A stretch of DNA of 64,000 nucleotides from assembly GCA_963761325.1 (NCBI GenBank), contig CAVXGZ010000008.1:806001-870000 (forward strand), written 5' to 3'. Source of the DNA: Streptantibioticus_C sp963761325. Its GTDB lineage: Bacteria; Actinomycetota; Actinomycetes; Streptomycetales; Streptomycetaceae. Position 1 is the first letter of the stretch. Each line of letters starts with the position of its first letter. The notes under the pieces were generated by a model. That model was not told the origin of the DNA. It did not search any database and saw nothing but the letters and a program-made list of their open reading frames with translations. The position numbers and the translations under genes are program-made. Shown here piece by piece: positions 32,607-41,347 of the stretch.

Positions 32607-35036
32607 TTGTCCGCGATCGTCGCCGAAGGTCTTCGAGGCTCGCCCGGCACCGGCAACGGCACCGGCACCGCGCGGCGGGAGGGCGCCGGCGGGCGCCCGG
32701 CCTGGAGATTCTGGCGCTCCCCGGCCGGCCAGCCGGGCTGGGCGCGGCCGGCGCTGCTGGCGGTCGCGGCACTGGCGGCACTGCTCTACGCCTGGAACAT
32801 CCGCTCCGCCGACTACGCCTACTTCTACTCCGACGCCGTGCGGAGCATGTCGGTGAGCTGGAAGGCGCTGCTGTTCGGCGCGATGGACCCGGGCGCGACC
32901 ATCACGCCCGACAAGATCGCCGGGTCGTTCGTGCCGCAGGCGCTGTCCGCCCGGATGTTCGGCTTCCACGCCTGGTCGGTCACGCTCCCGCAGTGCGTGG
33001 AGGGGGTGATCAGCGTCCTGGTGATCTACCGCGCGGTGCGCCGCTGGGCCGGGCCGCGGGCCGGACTGGCCGCCGCCGGGCTGCTGACGTTCACCCCGGT
33101 GGTCGCCTCGATGTTCGGTCACTCGATGGAGGACGGCGCGCTGGTCTTCTGCCTGGTGATGGCGGCCGACTCCTACCAGCGGGCGGTGCTCGACGCGCGC
33201 CTGCGCTCGCTGCTGCTCGCCGGCGTGTGGGTGGGCATCGGCTTCCAGGCCAAGATGCTGCAGGCGTGGATGATCGTGCCGGCGCTCGCGCTCGGCTACC
33301 TGGTCGTGGCGCCGGTGCGGCTGCGGCGCCGGCTCGGCCATCTGCTGCTGGCCGGCGCGGTGTGCGCGGCGGTGTCGCTGTCCTGGGTGGCGATGATGAC
33401 GATCGTGCCCGCCCACGACCGCCCGTACGTGGACGGCAGCACCGACAACAGCGCGGTCGCCATGGTCTTCGGCTACAACGGGCTCGGCCGGTTCGGCATC
33501 CACCTGCCCGGCGCGGTCGCCAGCATGGGCTTCGCGGGCGGCTCGCACGGCGCGGGCGGGGCCGGCCGGCCGCGGTACCTCCCCGGCGCCGGCGAACTGC
33601 CGGGCGGCCTGGCGGGATCAGGCACCACGGGATCCGGCGCCACGCACGGCTCCGGCCCGGCCGGCGGGTTCGGCTTCGGCGGTTCACGGGGAGCGTCCGG
33701 AGCGACGGGGACGTAGGCGGCGGGCGCGACAGGCGCGACGGGCGCGTTCGGCTCCCGGCCGGGCGGCGCGATGCCGTCCGGGGCCGGCGGATCGTCGGCG
33801 AACGGGCGGTCGGCCGGCCCCGGCGCTGGCGGCTTCGGATTCCGCGGCACCGGGTTCGGCGGCGGGGCGGGAGCGCGCGGCGGCGGCTTCGGCGGGATGG
33901 GCGGCTCCGGCTGGCTCAAGCTGCTGGGCGGCCGGTTCGCGCCGCAGATCGGCTGGCTGTACCCGTTCGCGTTCGCCGCTCTCGCGTTCGGCTTCTGGTG
34001 GCGCCGGCGGGCCGGGCGCACCGACCGGCTGCGCGGCGGATTCGTGATGTGGGGCGGCTGGCTGGCCGTGGTCGGGCTGGTGTTCAGCGACATGAGCTCG
34101 ATCCCGCACACCGCCTACCTGTCGACGCTCGCCCCGGCGCTGGCGGCGCTCGCCGGCACCGGCGGCGTGATGATGTGGGACGCGTACCGCAAGGGCGCCC
34201 GCAGCGGTTGGGCGCTGCCGGTCGCGCTGGCCGTGGAGACCGCCTGGACCTGGCACCTCAGCGCGTCCGAGACCGGGTTCCTGCCGTGGCTGCGGTGGCT
34301 GGCGCTGGTGGCCGGCGTGGTCGGGCTGTTCGCGATGGTGTGGGGGAAGGTCTCCCGCCGGGCGCGCGGCCGGCTGCTGGTGGCCGGCCTGCTCACCGGG
34401 CTCGCGGGCGCCGTGGTGACCCCGGTCGCCTGGGCCTCCTCGGTGCTGGACACCAAATACGCCGGCAGCGCCTTCGACGCCGGCGCGGGTCCGACGGCGC
34501 TGGGCGGCACGGGCATGCCCGCCGCGATCGCCGAACGGTTCGGCGGCCGCGCGGGCAGCGGATCGCCCGGCGGCTTCACCGGGCCGGGCGGCGCGATCTC
34601 CACCACGCTCACCGCGGACCAGCGCAGGCTCTACGACTACGTCAAGTCCCGCCAGGGCGGCGCGAAGTACGTGCTGGCCACCGACGGCTGGAGCGCCGCG
34701 TCCCCGTACATCCTGGCCACCGGCGACACGGTCATGCCGATGGGCGGCTTCAGCGGGTCGGTGCCGCAGCCGACGCCGGCGGCCTTCGAGTCGCTGGTGC
34801 GCACGGGCGGGGTGCGGTACGTGCTGACGTCCGGCGGCGCGGGACGCGGCTTTGCCGGCATGGGCGGCGGCGGTTCCGTCACGCGGATCGACGCCTGGGT
34901 GAAGAAGGAGTGCGCCGCGGTCCCGTCCTCGGCGTACGGCGTCGAGCGGGCTACGGGGTCGTCCGCCGCGCGCGGCCCGTTCGGGATGTTCGGCGCCGGC
35001 GGCGGCACCCTGTACGACTGCGCGCCCTCGTCGTGA
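32607..35036 (+). pseudogene. GT39/ArnT-like membrane glycosyltransferase gene split by an in-frame TAG
   Basis: One long frame for a membrane sugar transferase, broken once by TAG at 33714-33716. The start is TTG 32607 with GGAGG upstream; the earlier frame back to 32412 has no site. The first part (369 residues) has helices and the lumenal motif SADYAYFYSDAVRSM, then TITPDKIAGSFVPQ, typical of dolichol/polyprenyl-phosphate-sugar-dependent GT39-like enzymes. The stop falls in a Gly/Ser/Ala-rich loop. The same frame continues to 35036 with five or six more helices and a soluble C-terminal domain (LTADQRRLYDYVK). ATG 33771 could restart translation but lacks a good ribosome site. So: nonsense mutation, sequencing error, or split protein. 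A four-unit CTCAG array lies upstream. Confidence 0.75.
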
Positions 35037-35042
35037 CCGCGG

Positions 35043-35090
35043 CGGCTCCGGATGGGGTGGCCGGCCCGTCTGCCGTGCGATCCGGAGCCG
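35043..35090. terminator. Bidirectional hairpin between convergent GT39 and GH16 genes
   Basis: CGGCTCCGGAT (35043-35053) and ATCCGGAGCCG (35080-35090) form a perfect 11-bp stem that can serve both strands. Confidence 0.65.
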
Positions 35091-35109
35091 GGGCCGGCCG
35101 CGATCGGGG

Positions 35110-36915
35110 TCAGGTGCCCAGGACCTGGAACTCCCAGAGCGAGTAGCCGTACTGGGTGGCCCTGGCCGTGCCGTACATCCGCACGTAGCGGCCGGAGCCG
35201 GAGACCGGGAGGGTCTGCAGGCCGCCGGTGCCGGTGGTGGTGGAGTAGACGGTGGTCCAGTCCGCGCCGTCGGTGGAGGTCTGGATCTGGAAGGCGGTGG
35301 CGTAGGCGGCCTCCCAGTTCAGCGCCACCTGGCTGATGGTGTGGGTCGCGCCGAGGTCCACCTGCAGCCACTGCGGGTCTGAGAAGCCGCTCGACCAGCG
35401 GGTGCCGGTGTCGCCGTCGACCGCGTCGGACGCCGGGAAGCTGGCGTTCTCCTGCGACGAGGCGGTCGCCGGCCGGCCCTGGGAGAGCAGGGTGGCGCCG
35501 CCGCCGGAGGCGGGTGAGCCGTAGAGCGCGAACTCGTAGAGCGAGTCGCCCCATTGCGAGGCCCGGCTGGTCGCGTAGACGCGGACGTAGCGGCCGGAGC
35601 CGGAGAGCGCGGCGTCCTGGATGTCGGCCGGGCTGTCGTCGTTGCTGTAGATCGTGGTCCAGTCGCTGCCGTCGTCGGAGGTCTGTATCTGGTAGGCCGC
35701 TGCGGCGGCCGACTCCCAGGTCAAGGTGGCGTGCGTCAGGTCGTAGGACCGGCCCAGGTCCACCTGCAGCCACTGCGGGTCGGAGAAGCCGCTCGACCAG
35801 CGGGTGGTGGGGTCGCCGTCGGTGGAGTTGGACGCCGGGAAGTCGGCGCTCTCCACCGAGGAGGCGGTGGTGGGCTTGCCGAGGGCGATGTTCGGGCCGA
35901 GGCTGCCGGCCGGCGGCTTGTTGTAGACGGCGACGTAGTCGACGTTCATCTGGCCGCCGGAGGCGGTGGCGGCGTTGGGTCCGCCGCCGAACGCGGCCGG
36001 GAAGCCGCCGCCCATCGCCAGGTCGAAGATGATGTAGAAGGAGTGGTCGACCGCGTCGGCCCAGGTGGTGGCGTCGACCTGGTCGGAGTCCACGGTGAAG
36101 TACTCGGTGCCGTCGAGGTACCAGCGGATCTGCTCGGGCGAGGTGGAGCGGTCGATCTCCACCGCGTAGGTGTGGTAGCCGGTCTGGCAACCGGAGCAGG
36201 TCTGCTCGCCGCTGCCGATGCCGCTGGTCTCGTCGCACGGGCCGCCGGGGTCGGTGCCGCAGTGCAGGGTGCCGAAGACCGAGCTGCGGCCGTTGACGTC
36301 CTCCATCGCGTCGACCTCGCCGGAGCCCGGCCACGGGACGCCGATCCGCAGCGGCGAGCCCAGCATCCAGAAGGCCGGCCAGTATCCGGCGCCGTTCGCC
36401 GTGGTGACGTCCGGCTGCTGGATGGACGCCTGCATCCGCACCACGCCGCCGGGCTCCGCGCCGAAGCCGTCGGCCTGCGTCTCCACCCGGCCGGACGTCC
36501 AGCCGGAGTTCGGGTCGGTGCCGGTGTGCAGCGCCTTGAGGACCAGGTGGCCGTCGCCGTCCTGGTAGACGTTGGAGGTGCTGTCGGTCATCGTCTCGAT
36601 CTCGCCGGTGCCGAAGCCGCTGCCGGCGCCGGTGTCGTAGCGCCAGGTCCCGGTGTCCAGGCCGGAGTCGGCGGCGCCGTCGAAGTCGTCGCTCCAGGTG
36701 GTGGTGAACCCGGCGGGCGGCGCCGGTACGTCGGACGGCAGCGCCGCGGCGGCCGCGGGCCGCTGGGCGGCGGGGTGGGCGGCCGGCTGGGCGGCGGCGG
36801 ACGGCGAGCCGGCCAGCGTGAGGGCCGCCGTGACGGACAGCACCAGCAGACCGAGCGTCAGCCGTCCGTCGGGTCTGCGGTGCGGAAGGTGCGCGCGCTT
36901 GCCACGTGTCGACAT
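35110..36915 (-). CDS. Secreted GH16 beta-glucanase with two CBM32-type discoidin modules
   Basis: A 601-residue exported enzyme. Signal peptide about residues 1-43 (basic start, LTLGLLVLSVTAALTLA, cut near AAAQ). An Ala/Pro linker follows. The GH16 domain, about 70-330, has the catalytic motif SGEVDAMEDV with both Glu and the middle Asp, plus AGYWPAFWMLG and DHSFYIIFDLAMGG. Two F5/8-type C (CBM32) domains follow, about 340-470 and 470-600, with RWSSGFSDPQWLQVDLG. It likely cuts beta-1,3-glucan (laminarin-type) outside the cell. AAGGAG lies 5 bases before the ATG. It is divergent from a GH64 beta-1,3-glucanase that carries a near-copy of the second CBM32. A GAGAGCGCTCTC operator lies on its promoter. 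Confidence 0.95.
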   Translation of the reverse strand: MSTRGKRAHLPHRRPDGRLTLGLLVLSVTAALTLAGSPSAAAQPAAHPAAQRPAAAAALPSDVPAPPAGFTTTWSDDFDGAADSGLDTGTWRYDTGAGSGFGTGEIETMTDSTSNVYQDGDGHLVLKALHTGTDPNSGWTSGRVETQADGFGAEPGGVVRMQASIQQPDVTTANGAGYWPAFWMLGSPLRIGVPWPGSGEVDAMEDVNGRSSVFGTLHCGTDPGGPCDETSGIGSGEQTCSGCQTGYHTYAVEIDRSTSPEQIRWYLDGTEYFTVDSDQVDATTWADAVDHSFYIIFDLAMGGGFPAAFGGGPNAATASGGQMNVDYVAVYNKPPAGSLGPNIALGKPTTASSVESADFPASNSTDGDPTTRWSSGFSDPQWLQVDLGRSYDLTHATLTWESAAAAAYQIQTSDDGSDWTTIYSNDDSPADIQDAALSGSGRYVRVYATSRASQWGDSLYEFALYGSPASGGGATLLSQGRPATASSQENASFPASDAVDGDTGTRWSSGFSDPQWLQVDLGATHTISQVALNWEAAYATAFQIQTSTDGADWTTVYSTTTGTGGLQTLPVSGSGRYVRMYGTARATQYGYSLWEFQVLGT

Positions 36916-37065
36916 GCGTACTCCTTGGAGGGAGACGGTGCGTGCGGTGCGAAGGCGCGCTCCCCCGAACGGCGCCGGCACCCGCGCGGCGGGCGGCGCC
37001 GGGGCATCCGGCCGAACCCGGCCGGGAGGCGACGCCGTTGCGGGGGGTGCGGTGGGGCGACGACT

Positions 37066-37081
37066 GAGAGAGCGCTCTCTC
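37066..37081 (-). promoter_or_regulatory. Palindromic operator of the GH16 gene
   Basis: GAGAGAGCGCTCTCTC is a perfect 16-bp palindrome overlapping the expected transcription start of the leftward GH16 gene. The core GAGAGCGCTCTC recurs at the GH64 promoter and resembles CebR/LacI-type sites (GGGAGCGCTCCC). Confidence 0.75.
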
Positions 37082-37082
37082 G

Positions 37083-37112
37083 AATATCGGCCTCCGCTCC
37101 GAGGACCGTCAA
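37083..37112 (-). promoter_or_regulatory. Promoter of the GH16 gene
   Basis: On the minus strand TTGACG (37112-37107), 18-base spacer, GATATT (37088-37083), with the palindromic operator immediately downstream. Confidence 0.55.
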
Positions 37113-37211
37113 GGCACGGTGAAGAGAGAGCATAGGTTACGGAATCGGCCAATCGTCCGGCGAGCCGCTCCGGCCTTCCGCCGCCTGGGACTTGATTGTT
37201 TGACAGGTACA

Positions 37212-37240
37212 TTGACGCGAGAGTGGCGGCGGAGTAGATA
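37212..37240 (+). promoter_or_regulatory. Promoter of the GH64 gene
   Basis: TTGACG (37212-37217), 17-base spacer, TAGATA (37235-37240), a good vegetative-type promoter about 100 bases before the GH64 start. The palindromic operator 37254-37267 follows it. Confidence 0.6.
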
Positions 37241-37253
37241 TCGGATACGTTCG

Positions 37254-37267
37254 GGAGAGCGCTCTCC
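37254..37267 (+). promoter_or_regulatory. Palindromic operator of the GH64 gene
   Basis: GGAGAGCGCTCTCC, a perfect 14-bp palindrome just downstream of the predicted transcription start. It shares the GAGAGCGCTCTC core with the site at the divergent GH16 promoter, so one repressor probably controls both. Confidence 0.75.
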
Positions 37268-37338
37268 GAGTCGCCCCGGCAGTACACCTGAGACACCGTC
37301 ATGGTCCGCAGCGATACCCATCCGGTTCAGGAGACGCC

Positions 37339-38718
37339 ATGTCGAGCAACGCCCTCGCGCCGGTGTACCGGCGGCGGTCACGGCACCGGCCGAGACCGCT
37401 CCTCGTCCTCACCGTGCTGGTCGCCGTGCTGGCGGCCTTCCTCGTCGCACTGACCCCCTCCCCCGCGCACGCCGACGGCACGCTGCTCTCGCAGGGCGCG
37501 CCGGCCACCGCCTCGTCCCAGGAGGCGGTCGGCACCCCGGCCGCGGACGCGGTCGACGGCGACACCACCACCCGCTGGTCCAGCGCGTTCAGCGACCCGC
37601 AGTGGCTGGAGGTCGACCTCGGATCCACCGCGCAGATCAGCCAGGTGGTGCTGAACTGGGAGGCGGCCTACGCGACCGCGTTCCAGATCCAGACCTCCAC
37701 CGACGGCACGAACTGGACCTCGATCTACTCCACCACCACCGGGCCGGGCGGCGTGCAGACGCTCGACGTCTCCGGTTCCGGCCGGTACGTGCGCATGTAC
37801 GGCACCCAGCGGGCCACCCCGTACGGCTACTCGCTGTGGGAGTTCCAGGTCTACGGCACCGGTGGCGGCGGCACGACCGGTCCGGGCAACCCGACCGGCG
37901 ACGCGTTCTGGGGCGACACCAGCACCATCCCGCCCGCGCAGAACGCTATCGAGGTGAAGATCCTCAACCGCACCAACGGCGCCTACCCGGACAGCGAGGT
38001 GTACTGGAGCTTCGACGGCCAGACGCACTCCATCGCCGACCAGCCCTACCTGGACATGCCGGCCAACTCCTCCGGCCGGATGTACTTCTACATCGGTTCG
38101 CCGAACAGCCAGTACTACGACTTCATCGAATTCACCGTGGGCAACGGCGTGTTCAACGGCAACACCACCCGGGTGGACGCCTGGGGCCTGCCGATCGCGA
38201 TGCGGCTGCACGCCACCGACGGCTACGACGTCCAGGTCGGCGACACCCAGCAGATCTTCGACGAGCCGCGCACCCAGGTCTTCCAGGACTTCGCCAACGC
38301 CGTCCCGCAGCAGTTCAAGGTGCTGGCGCAGACCCAGGCCCCGTACCGGATCATCGCGCCGGGCAGCGACCCGAGCTTCCAGCCCGGCGGCGCGAACGCG
38401 GACTACTTCACCTCGTACGCGCAGTCGGCCGGGGTGAACGAGACCACCCAGAACATCTTCGGCTGCGCCGGAAGCCTGGCGAGCAACCCGGACATGTGCG
38501 CGGCGCTCAACCGCCACGTGGCCACCCTGCCGTCCTCGCAGCAGTCCGACCCGACGCAGTTCTACCAGGCGGCGCCGGCCAACTACTACGCCAAGTTCTG
38601 GCACGACAACGCGATCGGCAACCTGGCCTACGGCTTCCCGTACGACGACGTGGCGGGCCAGTCCTCCTTCGTCTCGCACGGCAGCCCGCAGTGGCTGGAG
38701 GTGGCGGTCGGCTACTGA
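37339..38718 (+). CDS. Secreted GH64 beta-1,3-glucanase with CBM32-type module
   Basis: A 459-residue exported enzyme. Signal peptide to about residue 45 (LLVLTVLVAVLAAFLVAL, cut near AHA-DG). A discoidin/CBM32 domain (about 47-175) contains RWSSAFSDPQWLEVDLG and YSLWEFQVYG. A GTTGPG linker leads to the GH64 thaumatin-like domain (about 190-459): EVKILNRTNGAYPDSEVYWSF, RVDAWGLPIAMRLHA and the acidic-cleft region GDTQQIFDEPR. GH64 enzymes release laminaripentaose from beta-1,3-glucan. GGAG stands 6 bases before the ATG. Divergent from the GH16 glucanase, with matching operators, so the two probably degrade beta-glucan (fungal or algal) together. Confidence 0.95.
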   Translation: MSSNALAPVYRRRSRHRPRPLLVLTVLVAVLAAFLVALTPSPAHADGTLLSQGAPATASSQEAVGTPAADAVDGDTTTRWSSAFSDPQWLEVDLGSTAQISQVVLNWEAAYATAFQIQTSTDGTNWTSIYSTTTGPGGVQTLDVSGSGRYVRMYGTQRATPYGYSLWEFQVYGTGGGGTTGPGNPTGDAFWGDTSTIPPAQNAIEVKILNRTNGAYPDSEVYWSFDGQTHSIADQPYLDMPANSSGRMYFYIGSPNSQYYDFIEFTVGNGVFNGNTTRVDAWGLPIAMRLHATDGYDVQVGDTQQIFDEPRTQVFQDFANAVPQQFKVLAQTQAPYRIIAPGSDPSFQPGGANADYFTSYAQSAGVNETTQNIFGCAGSLASNPDMCAALNRHVATLPSSQQSDPTQFYQAAPANYYAKFWHDNAIGNLAYGFPYDDVAGQSSFVSHGSPQWLEVAVGY

Positions 38719-38781
38719 CCCGAGCACCCCGGCACCCGGCCCGGTGCGGCCCGCCCTCCCGGCGGCCGCGCCGGGCCCGCG

Positions 38782-38991
38782 ATGACGCTGCGCAAGGCAC
38801 CGGTCGAGCTGATCGGCAGCGGGACCGCCGCCCCGGCTCCGCTCGCCGAGTCGGTCTCCGCCTACGCGGACCTGCTGCGGCAGGCGGCGGCCGGTGAACT
38901 CCCGCTCGACGTCGAGGCGGTGCCGCTCGCCGAGGTCGAGCGGACCTGGCGGCGGCCCGGCGGCGGGCGGCGGGTGGTCTTCGTGCCCTGA
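38782..38991 (+). pseudogene. C-terminal remnant of a zinc-type alcohol/quinone dehydrogenase
   Basis: A 69-residue frame, MTLRKAPVELIGSGTAAPAP ... AVPLAEVERTWRRPGGGRRVVFVP. It matches only the last part of the medium-chain dehydrogenase/quinone reductase family (xxVPLAEVExxWRR-GRRVVF), with no Rossmann or zinc-binding portion left. There is no ribosome site. It is most likely a decayed fragment left behind the GH64 gene. It might instead be a small orphan protein, but I consider this less likely. Confidence 0.5.
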
Positions 38992-39034
38992 CCGCCGGCC
39001 GGTCGGGGATCCGCGGCGGCGCCGGCCCGCGCCC

Positions 39035-39196
39035 TCAGTCCTTGACCACCTGGTAGATGCCGTAGATCACGCCGGGGATGTGGCCGAGGAGTTGGAGCAG
39101 GAAGGCCCACAGGACCTTCAGGCTCAGCCCGTCCTTGATCAGCACCGCGACACAGGGCAGCACCAGGCAGAGCAGCACCAGCAGAACCTTCACCAC
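39035..39196 (-). CDS. Pmp3/YqaE-family small membrane protein
   Basis: A 53-residue protein. Two hydrophobic helices are joined by a short loop: VKVLLVLLCLVLPCVAVLI, then KDG, then LWAFLLQLLGHIPGVIYGIY. The PCVAVLIKDG turn and the C-terminal HIPGVIYGIYQV match the Pmp3/YqaE (UPF0057) stress-membrane family. GTG 39196 has AAGGAGG 5 bases upstream (a second GTG follows). It is a stand-alone leftward gene between the dehydrogenase fragment and a Gfo/Idh gene. In the family it is linked to membrane potential under salt or cold stress. Confidence 0.85.
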   Translation of the reverse strand: MVKVLLVLLCLVLPCVAVLIKDGLSLKVLWAFLLQLLGHIPGVIYGIYQVVKD

Positions 39197-39296
39197 GGCG
39201 TCCTCCTTACCGCGACCGCGGGCGTGAGGGTGCCGCCCCGCCGCCGGCGAGGTGGCCGCCGCGGGCTCTCCCTGCGGGTACCCGCTCGTCGGGGTG

Positions 39297-40286
39297 TTAC
39301 CCGCGCGGCCCCCGGCCCCCGTGGTGGAACGCCTCGACGGCCTCCTGGACGCGGAGGGCGGCGGCGAAGTCGGACAGGTTGCCGTACTCCTCGCCGCGGA
39401 CCGCGCGGGCGAACGAGGTCAGCCGGCTCCCCTCCCCGCCCGGGGCGTCGGCGTCCGGCTGCACCGGGGACCAGGCGCCGCCGTCCGAGACGGACAACTG
39501 CCGCCAGTCGCGCAGCAGATACGAGCGGCGGGTGCCCCACAGGATCCACTCGTAGCTCTCCGGACCCGCGACGCCCGCGCGGCCCGAGACGTGCACCGGC
39601 ACGCCGCCGGCCGACAGCAGCCCGTACGCGGCGATCTCGCCGGCCGCCGGGTCCTGGGGGAAGTCGAGACGGGTCTCGAGGGCCCGCAGCGGTCCGGCCA
39701 GCCGGTCGGTCAGGTAGGCGAAGTGCGAGAAGACCTCGCGCATGAAGCCGCCCTCGGCGCGTTCGCCGACCCAGGTGGCCGACGCCTGCCAGGCGCGCGG
39801 CCAGACCGGGAAGGTCAGCCGGATGTCGACCCCGCGCAGCTCGCCGGCCTCCCCGGCCCGCAGGTCGCGTTCGACGCGCAGCGTGGCCTCGGTGTCGGCG
39901 AGCGGGAAGTTGACCGCGTTCGGCAGGCCGGTGGCGACGGCGACGTCCCGCATCAGGCGGCCCTCGGCCGGGTCGACCGCGAGCGGTTTCTCGCAGAAGA
40001 CCGCCTTGCCGGACCGCAGGGCGGCCACCGCGAGTTCGGCGTGCGACGCCGGCGGGGTGGCGAGGTAGACCGCGTCCAGGTCCGCCGCTTCTGCCACCTC
40101 CAGCGGGCTGCCGAACTCGATGCCCGGGTGGGCGGCCCGCGTCGCGGCCACCGCGTCCGCACGGAGGTCCGCGGCCCGCGGCACGACGTACTCCGGGTGC
40201 GCGAGCGCGGCGTTCAGGGTCCTGGAACCCATCACGCCCAACCCGATGACACCCAGCCGGACTTGGCGACTGCGCTGCTCAGACAT
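39297..40286 (-). CDS. Gfo/Idh/MocA-family oxidoreductase
   Basis: A 329-residue NAD(P)-dependent sugar or cyclitol dehydrogenase. Rossmann motif VRLGVIGLGVMGSRT at residues 9-23, catalytic-type EKPLAV near residue 98, and the C-terminal alpha/beta domain. It is not in the ROK-controlled operon further on. The start is uncertain: ATG 40286 and ATG 40298 both lack a clear ribosome site. It lies 50 bases downstream of the LysR gene on the same strand; they may be co-transcribed. The substrate is not determinable from the sequence. Confidence 0.88.
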   Translation of the reverse strand: MSEQRSRQVRLGVIGLGVMGSRTLNAALAHPEYVVPRAADLRADAVAATRAAHPGIEFGSPLEVAEAADLDAVYLATPPASHAELAVAALRSGKAVFCEKPLAVDPAEGRLMRDVAVATGLPNAVNFPLADTEATLRVERDLRAGEAGELRGVDIRLTFPVWPRAWQASATWVGERAEGGFMREVFSHFAYLTDRLAGPLRALETRLDFPQDPAAGEIAAYGLLSAGGVPVHVSGRAGVAGPESYEWILWGTRRSYLLRDWRQLSVSDGGAWSPVQPDADAPGGEGSRLTSFARAVRGEEYGNLSDFAAALRVQEAVEAFHHGGRGPRG

Positions 40287-40336
40287 ACCGCACAGCATGC
40301 GGTCGCCCACCCGCCGGGTCAAACCCCGGCCGCGCC

Positions 40337-41227
40337 CTACCGCCCGGCGGTGCGCAGATCGGTGCGGGCGAGGGCGAGCAGCGCGCGGCCCGCCGGGCTG
40401 GTGGGGCCGTCGGCACGCCAGGCGAAGACCAGCCGGCCGCGCGGGGCGGGCCGTCGCAGGGCGATGGCGCGCAGGGTGGCGGAGCGGCTCTCGGCGAAGG
40501 CGCCGGGCAGGATCGCCACGCCCATGCCGTGGGCGGCCAGCCGGGCCAGCGTCTCCGGGTCGCTGGCCTCGAACGCGACGCGCGGGGTGAAGCCGGCGGT
40601 CGCGCACGCCTCCTCGATGCGGGCGCGCAGCCCGGTGCCCCGGGGCAGGCAGATCAGGCCGCGGCCGCGCAGCGTGTCGAGGGAGACCGCCTGGTGGGCG
40701 GCGAGTTCGTGGTCGTGGCTGACGGCGGCCACGATCGGCTGGTCGGCGATCACCTGGAAGCCGACGCCGTCCGGCGGCGTGTCGCCGACGCTGATGATCG
40801 CCGCGTCGAGCCGGCCGGCGAGCAGGTCGGCCAGGAGTCGGTCGGAGGCCGCCTCGGCCAGGGTGATCTCGACCGCCGGGTGGTCGCGGTGGAACGCGGC
40901 GAGCAGGCCGGGCAGGTCGGCGTCGTGCGAGGTCACGGTCCCCACCGCGACGTGTCCGCGCAGCAGCCCGGTCAACTCGTCGACCGCGAGCCGCACGCCG
41001 TCCACCGCGGCCAGGGCGGCGCGCGCGTAGGGCAGGACCGCGGCCCCGACGTCGGTGAGCCGCACCGCGCGGCCGGAGCGGTCCAGCAGCTCCTGGCCGA
41101 GTTCGCGCTCCAGGCGGCGGATCTGCGCGCTGACGCCGGGCTGCGCCACGTGGGTCCGCTCGGCGGCCCGGGTGAAGCTGCGCTCCTCGGCCACCGCCAC
41201 GAAGTACTCGAGCTGCCGAAGTTCCAT
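40337..41227 (-). CDS. LysR-family transcriptional regulator
   Basis: A 296-residue regulator. N-terminal helix-turn-helix is at residues 1-60 (LRQLEYFVAVAEERSFTRAAERTHVAQPGVS, in parts: FTRAAERTHVAQ, VSAQIRRLE). The C-terminal periplasmic-binding-like effector domain starts near residue 90 (GHVAVGTV). It is divergent from the SnoaL-like/monooxygenase pair, with a T-N11-A palindrome between them, so it probably controls that pair and itself. Confidence 0.93.
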   Translation of the reverse strand: MELRQLEYFVAVAEERSFTRAAERTHVAQPGVSAQIRRLERELGQELLDRSGRAVRLTDVGAAVLPYARAALAAVDGVRLAVDELTGLLRGHVAVGTVTSHDADLPGLLAAFHRDHPAVEITLAEAASDRLLADLLAGRLDAAIISVGDTPPDGVGFQVIADQPIVAAVSHDHELAAHQAVSLDTLRGRGLICLPRGTGLRARIEEACATAGFTPRVAFEASDPETLARLAAHGMGVAILPGAFAESRSATLRAIALRRPAPRGRLVFAWRADGPTSPAGRALLALARTDLRTAGR

Positions 41228-41250
41228 CCCGCCACTCTATAACCGATCCT

Positions 41251-41263
41251 TCTGATCACCAGA
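41251..41263. promoter_or_regulatory. LysR-type T-N11-A site
   Basis: TCTGATCACCAGA is a 13-base inverted repeat (TCTG-ATCAC-CAGA) that fits the LysR T-N11-A rule, located in the LysR/SnoaL-like divergent region. A second half-site, TCTGGTG (41282-41288), repeats CACCAGA (41257-41263) in inverted form. Confidence 0.55.
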
Positions 41264-41347
41264 CTCACCATCTCTTGGACTTCTGGTGCGGCCGGCGACA
41301 CAGTGGAGGAGCGGGACGCACGGAGCCCGAGGAGCGAGGAGCACACC

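Noticed and set aside
34637..36334. 565-codon minus-strand frame overlapping GH16 and GT39
   Set aside because: Shadow frame; its Leu/Arg-rich product copies the CBM32 repeats out of frame.
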